In this document: in pieces, positions 55,355-64,000 of the stretch | Position numbering within the stretch: the stretch's first letter is position 1 | Layout of the letters: each line of letters begins with the position of its first letter | Origin: Hyphomonadaceae bacterium | GTDB taxonomy: Bacteria; Pseudomonadota; Alphaproteobacteria; Caulobacterales; Hyphomonadaceae | Assembly (NCBI GenBank): GCA_016714495.1 | Contig: JADKDU010000013.1 | Location: 26,513-90,512, forward strand | Direction: 5' to 3' | Length of the DNA: 64,000 bases | The notes under the pieces: generated by a model | Databases searched by the model: none | What the model saw: only the letters and a program-made list of their open reading frames with translations | What the model was told of the DNA's origin: nothing | Program-made: the position numbers and the translations under genes

Positions 55355-55775
55355 AACTAGGTAGCTCGCCGATCGCCATCCTCACATCTCCAATGGCCGG
55401 AATTTATCCAGCACAATGGGCAGGCGCGAACGCCCGAAGACCTTTCGAGCCTGCCATGCATCGCGTTCACGACAACGCCCGACGCGGACACATGGCACCT
55501 ATCTGACAGCGGCCGCACGATTGATCTCCCAATCGCCGGACCGATCCGCGCCAATTCAGGCGGCATTGTCCACGAAGCGATGCTGCGCGGGATTGGCATC
55601 GGCCTCGTTCCAGCTTTCTTCGTCATAAAGGATATTAAACTTGGACGGCTCGTCCGGATCCTCCCCGACTGGCGCGGTGGAACGATAGACGTGCATGCCG
55701 TGTGCCCATCGAACCGCCGTATGCCTGGAAAGGCGCGTGCGTTTCTGGACTTCGTGATTGGCGGCATTGCGCTTC
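55355..55775 (+). pseudogene. LysR-family regulator, effector-domain remnant
   Basis: Plus-strand frames read LGSSPIAILTSPMA then, after a slip near 55395, QARTPEDLSSLPCIAFTTTP, GGIVHEAMLRGIGIGLVPAF, KLGRLVRILPDWRGGTIDVH and RRMPGKARAFLDF. This is the co-inducer domain of LysR regulators. The helix-turn-helix half is missing. The 3' end overlaps an IS30-type fragment on the other strand, which probably disrupted it. Confidence 0.75.
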
Positions 55776-56040
55776 AGCTCGCGCGAGATAGTGCTCGGCG
55801 ACCGTCCAAGCTTGCGAGCAATGGCGTTGATCCCCGTGCCTTTGGCCACTTCGATCGCAATATCCTCACGCTCGGGAAATGTCAGATAGCGCCCAATCTT
55901 AGGTGGCGCAGATGGCGATAAATGGGGTTGGCGGCATTCCTCCTGCTCCCCCGAAACCATTGCACGCCAACGGCCGCCGAAACGTCGGCATCTATCGCTG
56001 CGTCCTCGCTCGATCTTCCACAGGCTATCGCTCGCCGAAG
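55715..56040 (-). mobile_element. IS30-family transposase N-terminal fragment
   Basis: Minus-strand reading GRYLTFPEREDIAIEVAKGT, GINAIARKLGRSPSTISREL, KRNAANHEV is the helix-turn-helix of IS30-type transposases. The DDE catalytic part is absent, and the frame runs into the LysR remnant. Upstream, WRAMVSGEQEECRQPHLSPS is a frameshifted continuation of the N-terminus. Confidence 0.7.
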
Positions 56041-56099
56041 CGGCAGCGGTTCTCACGCTGCCAACCGGGCGGATGTCCAGGCGAACGCAGATCCTGCCG

Positions 56100-56540
56100 T
56101 ACACCGATCCGGCACGCTGGCAGGGCTTCATCGCAACCTCCTCGATCAGAGTGTTGCGACGACCGGTTGAATCCGCCCAATCCGTGTCGATCAAGTACAC
56201 CGAGCGCCTCGCCGAAGCCGGGCTTGAACCCTCCGTCGGCAGCGTTGGCGACAGCTATGACAACGCACTCGCTGAGACGATCAACGGGCTCTACAAGGCC
56301 GAGGTGATCTGGCGGAAGGGGCCGTGGCGATCGCTCGATCAAGTCGAATACGCCACGCTCGAATGGGTCGACTGGCACAACAATCGCCGGCTCCTCGAGC
56401 CCGTCGGCAACATCCCACCCGCCGAAGCAGAGGCCGCCTACTTTGCGTCACTGGAGGAAACAGCTATCGCTGCGAAACTAAAGCCGAATGGCCTCCGGGG
56501 TTACCGGGGCAGTTCAAAGTTCCCTGTTGTTTATATTGGG
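56100..56540 (+). mobile_element. IS3-family transposase (OrfB) C-terminal fragment
   Basis: Plus-strand reading YTERLAEAGLEPSVGSVGDS, YDNALAETINGLYKAEVIWR, KGPWRSLDQVEYATLEWVDW and HNNRRLLEPVGNIPPAEAEA is the end of an IS3-group DDE transposase with the last catalytic Glu in LAETINGLYK. The N-terminal half and orfA are missing. The element is truncated against the IS30-type piece. Confidence 0.85.
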
Positions 56541-56784
56541 CTGCGACTGGCTTAACGAATTGCGCGATCGGGGAAGCGTCGAAGCTGATTTGTCGCCCTG
56601 CGACAACTGCGCCACCGGCGAAACGTTCTGCGCCTCTGCGTGAGCATATTCATTTCAAGCCGCTTTTGAGCGATCTGGTCCCAGCCCGAGCCAAGGTCCG
56701 ACATACGCCTATTTTGGGCACTGACCATTGGAGTTGGCTCAGGGGCTTAAGCGAAGGTATGCTCGCTGACTCAGCGGGGAATTG

Positions 56785-57895
56785 ATGATGCGGCAATTTT
56801 TCTTGGCCAGCGCGCTAGTCACTGTCTGCGCCGCATGCGCGTCGATGCCGGGGAGAGGTCCCAGCGCCGGAACGGTTGAATCGGCCGCCGGTCGGGGCGA
56901 TCAAACCGGCTACGTGCTGATCAACCTCACCTACGAAGCCGCGCAAGTCGTCACCTCCACGCCAGCGCCGTTGCTAACGTCGCTGCAATCAGCGTCGAGC
57001 GTTTCCCCGATCGACCTGATCGGAATCGGAGACGTGCTTGCGATAACGGTTTTTGAGGCCGGGTCTGGGGGCCTTTTTTCCTCTTCTCGCGGTCAAGTCA
57101 TCGCGGCAAGTCCGGAAAACATTGCCTCGGGTCGCTGTGGATCGCGATGGCGAGATCAGCATGCCTTTCGCTGGTGAGGTTAAGGTCGCAGGACTGACGC
57201 CTCAACAGGCGGGCGCTGGTATTGAAGCCGCTGAAAGGCCGAGCTGTCGATCCTCAGGTGGTGGTGTCCGTCGTGGAAAACCACTCGAACCCCGTCACGG
57301 TCATAGGCGAGGTTAGGCGGCGGGCCGCTATGCCCTCAAACCAGGCGACACGCTACTGGATGCAATTGCGCAGGGGGCGGGCGCCACCAAGCCGACCGGT
57401 GATATTGAAGTTGTAGTGGTGCGTGGCGCTAAATCAGTCAGCGCGCCGCGCTGGAAATTGTCACGAGGATTTCACCCAAAACATTCGTTTGGCTCCACAT
57501 GACCAAATTCGCCTGAACCACCGTCCGCGCTCCTATAGTACCTTTGGAGCCTTTGCGACGGTAGCGCAGACTCGGATTGGCGATGATGATCTTACGCTTG
57601 CCAGCGCAATCAGCAGGTCTGGCGGTTTGGACGATGCGAAGGCAAACCCCTCGTCCGTCCTCCTCTTCCGGTTCGAGCGCACAGAAGTCGCCCGCTCGTT
57701 CACGGCGTCACTGCCAGGCACGCAGCTGCCCCGTCAGACGCCAAAAGGCGTGCCCGTTGTTTACCGCCTCGATCTTCGCGATCCGGCCAGCTTCTTTCAT
57801 CGCCAATAGCTTTCCCATCCGCCGACGATCTGATCTACGTTCCTAACTCCGACATCGCGGAGGTCGAAGTTCTTCAACTTCGTGCGGTCGGCGAC
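56785..57895 (+). pseudogene. Wza-type polysaccharide export lipoprotein, frameshifted
   Basis: Signal peptide with lipobox (VTVCAACASM) starts the first frame; IDLIGIGDVLAITVFEAGSG is the export domain. Later frames continue PRVAVDRDGEISMPFAGEVK, VAGLTPQQAGAGIEA; DPQVVVSVVENHSNPVTVIG; RYALKPGDTLLDAIAQG; and RIGDDDLTLASAISRSGGLD, ending near IYVPNSDIAEVEVLQLRAVG. At least five slips (near 57128, 57220, 57315, 57450 and 57800) break one gene of about 370 codons. It would form the outer-membrane exit channel for a polysaccharide. GGGGA precedes the ATG. Confidence 0.8.
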
Positions 57896-58259
57896 ACGCG
57901 TTGTGTATGACTTGGCGCGACCACACTGATTGCGCAGTAGATACGGTTCTCCAAAGGCACCCATCCCGGTGTTGGCCCCGTTCTGACGCGCCACGCCCGC
58001 AACGGTCGCGTCTGGTTCAAACGTCGCCGCAACCGCCGCAAGCTTCTGCTCTCCCCGACCAGCGCCGTCGCGGCTGGCCCGTGATGATCTGCACCCGACG
58101 CTTCCGTAGCGACTAGCTTAAAGACCATTGATAAACTAGTGCTCCCCGACTCATCGCAATACCACCGCGGGGACAGGCGGCTCAGGCCGGAGGTACCTCA
58201 AAGACGGGCCGCAACGCTTAGCGACTGAGGTTGGCGGCCACGTCTGGCTCTAGCGTGGA
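57896..58259. other. Gap with no recognised gene
   Basis: About 360 bases between the export-lipoprotein pseudogene and the GT25-like pseudogene on the other strand. Short open frames give Arg-rich peptides with no family resemblance. Nothing further seen. Confidence 0.35.
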
Positions 58260-59107
58260 TTAGGTGGTGCGCTCGGAATCAGCCAAATACTCGCTCAATT
58301 TCCAACGGTAAGTCGCGGCCATCTCTTCGACCTTACTCGCCTTCTGGAAATCAGACGTATTGATGTCGCTCTCACTTCCCAAGCGCTGGATTGCGATATG
58401 CGGTTGTATAACAAAGCATCGATCTGAGTAAGCACGCGTTGCGGCGCTAAGGGCGCCGACATCGTAAGGCATGTCCATTCGGTTGGCTTGGTCTAGCAAG
58501 AAAGGCATGACGTCGAAACGCATGCCCACCGCGTGAGATCCGATTGCGCAACCGTTGGTTCGATAGAGATGCCGCGAGACAGGTTCGTGCCACGGTCGAT
58601 CCCAGTTATACTGCAGGGTCCCGAGTTGCATCACCAACCAGTCCGATGGCGCTTCTGCCATAGCGGAAGCAAACAAGTCGGAGGTCCTCTGGTGAAGGAT
58701 GATGTCGTCGTCAAATACGCAGAGACTCGACCTGATCAGTCAACGCCTGTTCTAAAATGCGGCGATAGGATTTCCAGGTACCCCCACGCTCTTTGGAGGC
58801 GATCGCCTTCTTGCCCGATCGTTGTTCGATATGAGACGCCCGCGCAGCCTGGCTTGCGTCACTGAGATAGAGTTCTACGCTGGACCTATCGGCGCAGTTG
58901 AAGGAACCGGCAGAAGAGCGACCGCGCGTAAACTTCGTACTCAGCTTCTTCAGCTGGATCCGAACCGTCTACCGCGCTAAATCGATCTGCCTTGATACCA
59001 AAGCGGTCGAGCTGCTCCTTCACCTGTGCCCAGCGGTCGGGTCGCCTTTCCAGATTCAGGACAACCACTCGCTCGAACACATCATTGATGCGCAAGGGCG
59101 CGCTCAT
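58260..59107 (-). pseudogene. GT25-like (LPS biosynthesis) glycosyltransferase, frameshifted
   Basis: From ATG 59107: SAPLRINDVFERVVVLNLER, RPDRWAQVKEQLDRFGIKAD, RFSAVDGSDP is the N-terminus of GT25-type sugar transferases. After a slip near 58900 another frame reads FNCADRSSVELYLSDASQAA, GTWKSYRRILEQALTDQVES; then near 58715 FDDDIILHQRTSDLFASAMA (the Asp-rich metal motif) and MRFDVMPFLLDQANRMDMPY. Two single-base slips break about 280 codons. It would add a sugar to LPS or capsule. Confidence 0.75.
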
Positions 59108-59150
59108 CTGCGGCGCACGTGCGCCGTTCGTGTGGTTCAGCCTTCGCGCA

Positions 59151-59639
59151 TTATTGAGCGGCCGTGCTGCTTCCGCAGCTATGGCCGCCGCCGACGAGTC
59201 GCCAAACGCATCTTCGCATGTGAGGGCGAACACGCCGGGCCGGCGCCCAGCTTCGTCGCCGCTTTTCGCTCCGCCTCAAAATGTAAAAACAGCCCGCAAG
59301 CGCTCCGCCGCTGACCCCCGACGGCGATAGAATGGCGCAGCTACCGAGCGCCTTAAGCTGAGTGACATTCGCCAGCCCGTTGGTCAAAAGCCGCGAAGAC
59401 CCCAGCCTCCCAGTCGCGTTCCGGAAGCGCAGTGCGGCGGGCGCTAGTAGAAGCGCCTCAACACCCAAATCCACCGACCGCGCGCGCAATGACGAAAGAC
59501 GCCGCTCAAGCGTATCTCCGGATTCGACCAGATGAGTTTCGTGTTCAATTTTCAGCGGAGGCGCAGCACGCGAAACCCGGCTCGCCTTCGGCAATAAGAA
59601 ACACCACCCAATCCATCCAGCGATCGGGTCGCGAGCCAA
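59151..59639 (-). other. Unassigned open frame in the polysaccharide locus
   Basis: A 162-codon minus-strand frame with ordinary composition in the middle (THLVESGDTLERRLSSLRAR, VEALLLAPAALRFRNATGRL, ANVTQLKALGSCAILSP). The C-terminus becomes Arg-rich, suggesting another slip. It sits between the two glycosyltransferase pseudogenes and may be part of either or of a separate enzyme. I do not recognise a family. Confidence 0.4.
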
Positions 59640-59679
59640 GACGTAGTACTCATATCTAGGGCCTCGCGCGAGGAAGCTA

Positions 59680-60279
59680 CGAAGCCGACTCCGAGCTTGC
59701 GTCTCGCAGCCGGCTTTATAGTGAGAGGACCATGGTAGCGCAGTACCGCATCTTGTACGAGTGAGCTATCGAACCGAGTCTTCGTGCGCTTGCGAGAATG
59801 ATTGTAAATCGTCTCCTCGGGCGCTTCGTGCTGATTTTCTCTTACCCATCCCTGCGGACGCGCGGGGGTGAGAATTGGAACCCCATGCCGCTGCGCATAA
59901 AGTGATATCCAGACGTCAGCAGAATTGCAGTATTTGAAATCAGACCACTTCATATCAACAGTGCCGGCATGGAAAAACATCGCGTTGGTGGCTTCGCACC
60001 TTGCCGTTATATCTCCACGAAATTCGGCGGGAACAGCAGATCATCTGTGATTAGCCTGTAGCCTTTCTTGCTATCGCTGCCGATCCAAAAAACTGCCCGC
60101 ATCGCCCGATCGTCCCAATCCTGAGAGCGCCCGACATCCACCCGCGGATGGTGCAGGAAATCTGGCACGTCGTCATACTGGTTCAGGAACACACGCACGC
60201 GATCGCACTGTGCAAGCAGGCTATTCACACAGTCCTGCAACATATTTCGGCGCGATGGGATCGACGCCAATGACGCCAA
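59680..60279 (-). pseudogene. GT2-like glycosyltransferase, frameshifted
   Basis: First frame from ATG 60279: MASLASIPSRRNMLQDCVNS, LLAQCDRVRVFLNQYDDVPD, then KKGYRLITDDLLFPPNFVE, where an intact enzyme would have a DDD metal motif (one Asp codon or a base appears lost near 60030). A second frame continues MFFHAGTVDMKWSDFKYCNS, ADVWISLYAQRHGVPILTPA. The N-terminal region may extend further. It is a glycosyltransferase of the surface-polysaccharide locus. Confidence 0.7.
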
Positions 60280-60711
60280 ACAGGTTCACCAATCTTCGCC
60301 GCTACGGCCGCCTGGTAGGAATTCGCGTCCAAACGATCTACTCGTACTCGCCCCACACAGAACGAAGAGTCGGCGCGGGGTTGCTTCGCCAATATGTAAA
60401 TCTTCAGCTTCCGAGTACGCAGCGGCGCAAATACGAGCACCTCATTCGAGCCAATATGGAGAGGCGTATCAGGCCCAAGATTCTCGTTCTCGTTGCTACG
60501 CACTCGTGCGACTACTTCGGCATCGAAGGAGCTGCCGGCAGTTCGATCGAGATGCGCAAGACGCCGCCTCCCTCCGCATCGTACAAACGTGTGACGATGC
60601 CAGGCTTCGTCCGCCAGGCAATCACCTCCATCCGGAAGCAGGCGCGCGCCCGCTGCGGCCAAGCCCGCGCGCTCCGCTCGGCTGAAATCATCATCACCTG
60701 CCACGCCCACT
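60280..60711. other. Unresolved stretch with short minus-strand frames
   Basis: Several frames are open for 30-60 codons each on the minus strand (for example KPGIVTRLYDAEGGGVLRIS near 60600-60550), with slips between. It is probably the start of the GT2-like gene or a further gene with frameshifts. I cannot assemble a family match. Confidence 0.3.
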
Positions 60712-63270
60712 TTATAGCCGGCGTGGTGGGCGGGGAGATTCTTGAATCGACACTTGCGGCATCGACCGCGAGCTATCGTGTGACGGTTCATGGACGCTTG
60801 CCGTCGAACGCAACAAACGCAGCCGTGGCGCAACAGGTTCATATGCCTCGCGACCGCTGTCAAAAGCGCCTACGCGACGGCGATGCCGTGGATGCCTGTC
60901 TAGGAAGTCTCGGTCCATCTCCAAGATTAGATCGGCAAGCTGCGTGCCCATAGCGTCGCCGAACGTCCGGGTAAGACCCGAAATTTTGCTCTCGACTAGT
61001 TGTCGGGCGTGATCAAATTTGCCGGCTAGCATACCTTTCACTTCCGCAAGCTGATCCTCAAGCCAAGCTCCCGACAAGATATGCGTCTCCAGCAACGCAT
61101 CGACGCCGCCCTCCACAACTGCAACCTTCTCCGCGATCGCCGCATTTAGCTCGGCCAACAATCTGGCTCGCTCCCCAGCAAGCGCATCTGCCGCGGTCCC
61201 TACGTTGTCTCTTAGCTGCCCCATGTCTGCAGCTATACGTGCCAACCTGACGATTAGATTCCGCGACCGCCTCGCTACTATGAGTTTTGGCCTCAAGAAA
61301 ACCCGCACTCCACCTCAGCCTTAAATGCTTACCCATCTCTGCAGCAGCGCCTGCGCGCGGGCACCCACATCCACCACAACCGCCTGGAAACGTTCGGACA
61401 GTGCGGCGACTTCTGCACCTTGCCTTTCATCAAGCAATTTGAGCTGTTCATTGACGACAGACTCAAGCTTCTCGAAGCGTATGTCGAACGCACTTCCAAG
61501 GGCACTTGACTCAGCTTCCGCCCTGCGACGCTGCTCGATCAGCAAAATGTCTATATGTTCTTCGATCGCCCCCGCGGTTGTATCCAGCCTTTCTGCAACC
61601 GCTTTCAACCGCCCATCCACCACCACCATGGCCTGTTCAATACGCGAGTTGAAGGCAACCTCTAAGGCTTGCGCGTCGACCTCCGCCTTGCGGTGCTGCT
61701 CCGCCATTAAAGCGTCGATCCGCTCCCGCAGGACCGCCAACTGCGTGTCCTGCCTATCCGTAAGCAATGTTAGTTGCACGCTTACGGCGGACGCAAATTC
61801 CTCAAGGCGGAGGCTCAGCCCTTCCGAACTAGCAGTCGCTTCCAGCTTCCCGCGCGGCCTCAATTTCAGTCAGGCGTCTCTCCAGGCCCGCCAACGCCGC
61901 ATCCCGTTTCGCCGCCGAGTCCCCTGTCTGCGCCCACAGCACTTTCTCTAGCCGCTCGCATAAAGCCGCGAGACGTTCCCGCCCTTCCGTGTCTCGCTCG
62001 CGGATCGCATCGCGGAGGGCGGACCATTTTTCGGAGTCGGCCTTAGCGTTTGCGCGCATTGCCTCTGCGATCTCCAGTTGATGTCGATCTAGCCGGCCAG
62101 ATTGCGCGGCCGCTCCGGCCTCAATTTGCTCTAGCGCGATAAGCCACCGGTCCCCGAAATTCGAGACAGCTGCTTGTATCGTTTCAATTGACACCTCTTG
62201 CTGGTGCAGCCTCTCGGATGTCTGTGCTCGTTCGGCGTCCAAGGATCGTGCAACCATCTTGATACGGTCGGCATGCTCGTCGCGTACTTTGTCTAGAGCA
62301 CCCGAAACGGCGGCGATCGCTTCCCGTCCCTCCTTGTCCGCCATCGTCGTTGCAGCTTGCGCTTGCTCGAGCGCCACTAATTTGCCGTTCATATGCGAGA
62401 ATCGAGAATCGCTCAGACTGCGTACAGTAGAAGTCTCGATATAGTTCCGGCCCATTTCGCGCGCGATCTGCTTGACAGCGCTGGTTGTACGCGCTGCCGA
62501 CACTACAAAGATGTGAGTTGGCGTGTAATTGTATGACTCAGCGTGAACGTAGCCTAGCTCTTCCAAAAACGCTGCGATCTGGTCGTACTGTCCGCGATCC
62601 GCCGCCTCCACGGCGACGACGGGGCGCGCTGCTTCAATCGTCTTTTTAGCGCCCTGAAGCACGCCGAAATCCATGCCTTCAACATCGATCTTTAGGAGCT
62701 TTGGCGACGACGGGAATTCGATATTGTCTAGAATTTCGATGGACGCATCACCCATTGGGGCAGCCACGGTTAGCTTGCCCCCAGATTGCCATTGGCTTTG
62801 GACGCATCGATCCGCGCCGCCCAACGCTCGCGCCGAGGCCGATCTGGCACCTCGACCCGAGACCCTAGCCCGTTTGCTTCGACGTTGGCCCTCAACAGAT
62901 TGACAGCATCTGGATTGGGTTCAAATGCCATTACTCGGCGCCCGATGCCTGAGAAACACCGTGTGCGTGCCAATATTCGCACCAACATCAAGCACGAGAT
63001 CCCCGGACCTCACATGCTTTGCCAGTGCCGCGAGAAACTCTGCCTCGTAGAAAGCGCCGCTCGTTTTCAGCACTCGGAATATATGATCGCTCTCATCTGA
63101 GTGTAGCAGTCGGGCGGCCTTCCCTGATAGGATACCGTCGCTTCGAAAAGTCGGCTGGCGTCGGCTTCGTTCATGACCGCCCGCTCCTCCTCGCCAGACC
63201 AGTACAGACCAGCGCCGCCTTCACACTGCGCCAACCCTTCGCCCGCCGCGCTCCTCATGGCTGTCATCAT
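60712..63270 (-). pseudogene. FkbM-family methyltransferase joined to a very long coiled coil, frameshifted
   Basis: Reading from 63270 with slips gives an FkbM methyltransferase: FYEAEFLAALAKHVRSGDLV, LDVGANIGTHTVFL, VMAFEPNPDAVNLLRANVEA, then LLKIDVEGMDFGVLQGAKKT and PVVAVEAADRGQYDQIAAFL. From about 62430 to 60900 it is nearly continuous coiled coil (EKWSALRDAIRERDTEGRER; RLEEFASAVSVQLTLLTDRQ; RARLLAELNAAIAEKVAVVE). Slips lie near 63110, 62952, 62830, 61865, 61320 and 61250. The joined product would exceed 800 residues. FkbM enzymes O-methylate sugars; the coil may act as a molecular ruler or scaffold. It overlaps the next glycosyltransferase stop by about four bases. Confidence 0.75.
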
Positions 63271-64000
63271 ACTAGAATGAAGTGGCTGCTTGCGTCGAAA
63301 GGAGGCCAAAGAATTCGTTCAATGAGCCCGCATTCTGCGATGGAATCGAAGCCGGTCATTCGCCGGCTGAGTTCACAGAGTAGCGACTTCTCTGGGCTAG
63401 CGGCGAGAACCTGCGCGTAAGCCTTATATTCGCGACTACCATCCCAGTAGTTGCCTCGTGCTACCGCTCGCGCGACCCGCCCCGTCACGTCGCCATGAAA
63501 CTTATAGTGCAAGATGGCGATGTAGCAGGGACTCCTGAAATTCGCGGCCCGCGGCCAAATATGGTGCGGATTCGGCATGAACTCCCCAGCCGTAAGACGG
63601 AAGAGCGGATACTTCGTCAGCTGCGGTTTGAATTCCGGGTCGTTGCGCGCGAAAGCCCGCATGCGCGGACCGCCGATCCGAGACACCAAGTCCATGGTGA
63701 GCGTTTCGGAATATCCTTGAGAATCGAAAAACGGATAGGACGTCTCAAGCGGATCATCGTCGCTCCCGGTCAACAAGATTGGCCCTTCGGAATACATGTC
63801 CAACAGAAAGCCACGCACGCGCGTGACGCCCATCGCCTCCATGCGCTGCGCGAGGTCAGGCAACGAACGAACTCCGGCCCCATCGAAGATCATGTGTTCA
63901 TCGGCGTCGGCCACGACGAACCACCTGTCGATCCCGTAGTAGTCAAACGCTCGGTTGATCCATGCCTGCTTCATACGCCAATCGAACGACTGCGCTGCCT
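63267..64000 (-). CDS. Glycosyltransferase family 2 protein, 5' end beyond the window
   Basis: At least 244 codons, open to the right edge; no start inside the window is convincing (the ATG at 63974 is internal to the fold). RWFVVADADEHMIFDG carries the DxD-like metal site, followed by RGFLLDMYSEGPILLTGSDD and PRMRAFARNDPEFKPQLTKY, LAILHYKFH-type C-terminal region. This matches the Glyco_tranf_2_4 group common in polysaccharide clusters. Its stop overlaps the start of the FkbM-coiled-coil gene. It is the only long unbroken frame in the last 7 kb. Confidence 0.8.
   Translation of the reverse strand, partial: AAQSFDWRMKQAWINRAFDYYGIDRWFVVADADEHMIFDGAGVRSLPDLAQRMEAMGVTRVRGFLLDMYSEGPILLTGSDDDPLETSYPFFDSQGYSETLTMDLVSRIGGPRMRAFARNDPEFKPQLTKYPLFRLTAGEFMPNPHHIWPRAANFRSPCYIAILHYKFHGDVTGRVARAVARGNYWDGSREYKAYAQVLAASPEKSLLCELSRRMTGFDSIAECGLIERILWPPFDASSHFILV

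Overview
The window looks like a GC-rich chromosome segment from an alphaproteobacterium. I infer Caulobacterales/Hyphomonadaceae or a close relative. The basis is the murU-addB-addA-thioredoxin block, the split trpF/trpB/trpA-accD-folC group, rpsA-ihfB, cmk-aroA next to a TIGR02300-type acidic zinc-ribbon gene, and the run lptC-lptA-lptB-rpoN-hpf-ptsN. I cannot assign a species.

Layout. 1-9 kb: peptidoglycan recycling (amgK end, murU), AddAB double-strand-break repair and two tandem thioredoxins. 9-23 kb: accessory and envelope genes, including a DUF4398/OmpA lipoprotein pair, two secreted paralogues of an unnamed family flanking an exported methyltransferase, a malyl-CoA-lyase-like enzyme, a CocE-type hydrolase lipoprotein, a cytochrome c-like lipoprotein and motA. 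23-36 kb: an M16 peptidase with a frameshift, then the trp/accD/folC group broken up by unrelated insertions. 36-51 kb: conserved housekeeping genes (mscL, ihfB, rpsA, cmk, aroA, ptsN, hpf, rpoN, lptBAC, rnd, a thiolase) and tRNA-Ala(GGC).

From tRNA-Leu(CAG) at 51.9 kb the character changes. On both sides there are decayed mobile-element pieces: an integrase start joined to a relaxase end, a second multiply broken integrase, IS30 and IS3 fragments, a LysR remnant and a histidine-kinase fragment. From 56.8 kb to the right edge lies a surface-polysaccharide locus (Wza-type export lipoprotein, GT25-like and GT2-like glycosyltransferases, an FkbM methyltransferase joined to a very long coiled coil). 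Nearly every gene there is broken by single-base frameshifts while codons between breaks stay open. Either the locus decayed recently or this stretch is poorly sequenced; similar lone frameshifts at 25.05, 27.96, 33.74 and 52.2 kb keep the second explanation alive.

No CRISPR array, rRNA or intact prophage was seen. The best candidates for undescribed biology are the secreted-paralogue/exported-methyltransferase cluster (12.6-16.1 kb), the FkbM-coiled-coil protein, and a perfect hairpin that buries the ribosome binding site of the DUF1287 gene at 21.05 kb.
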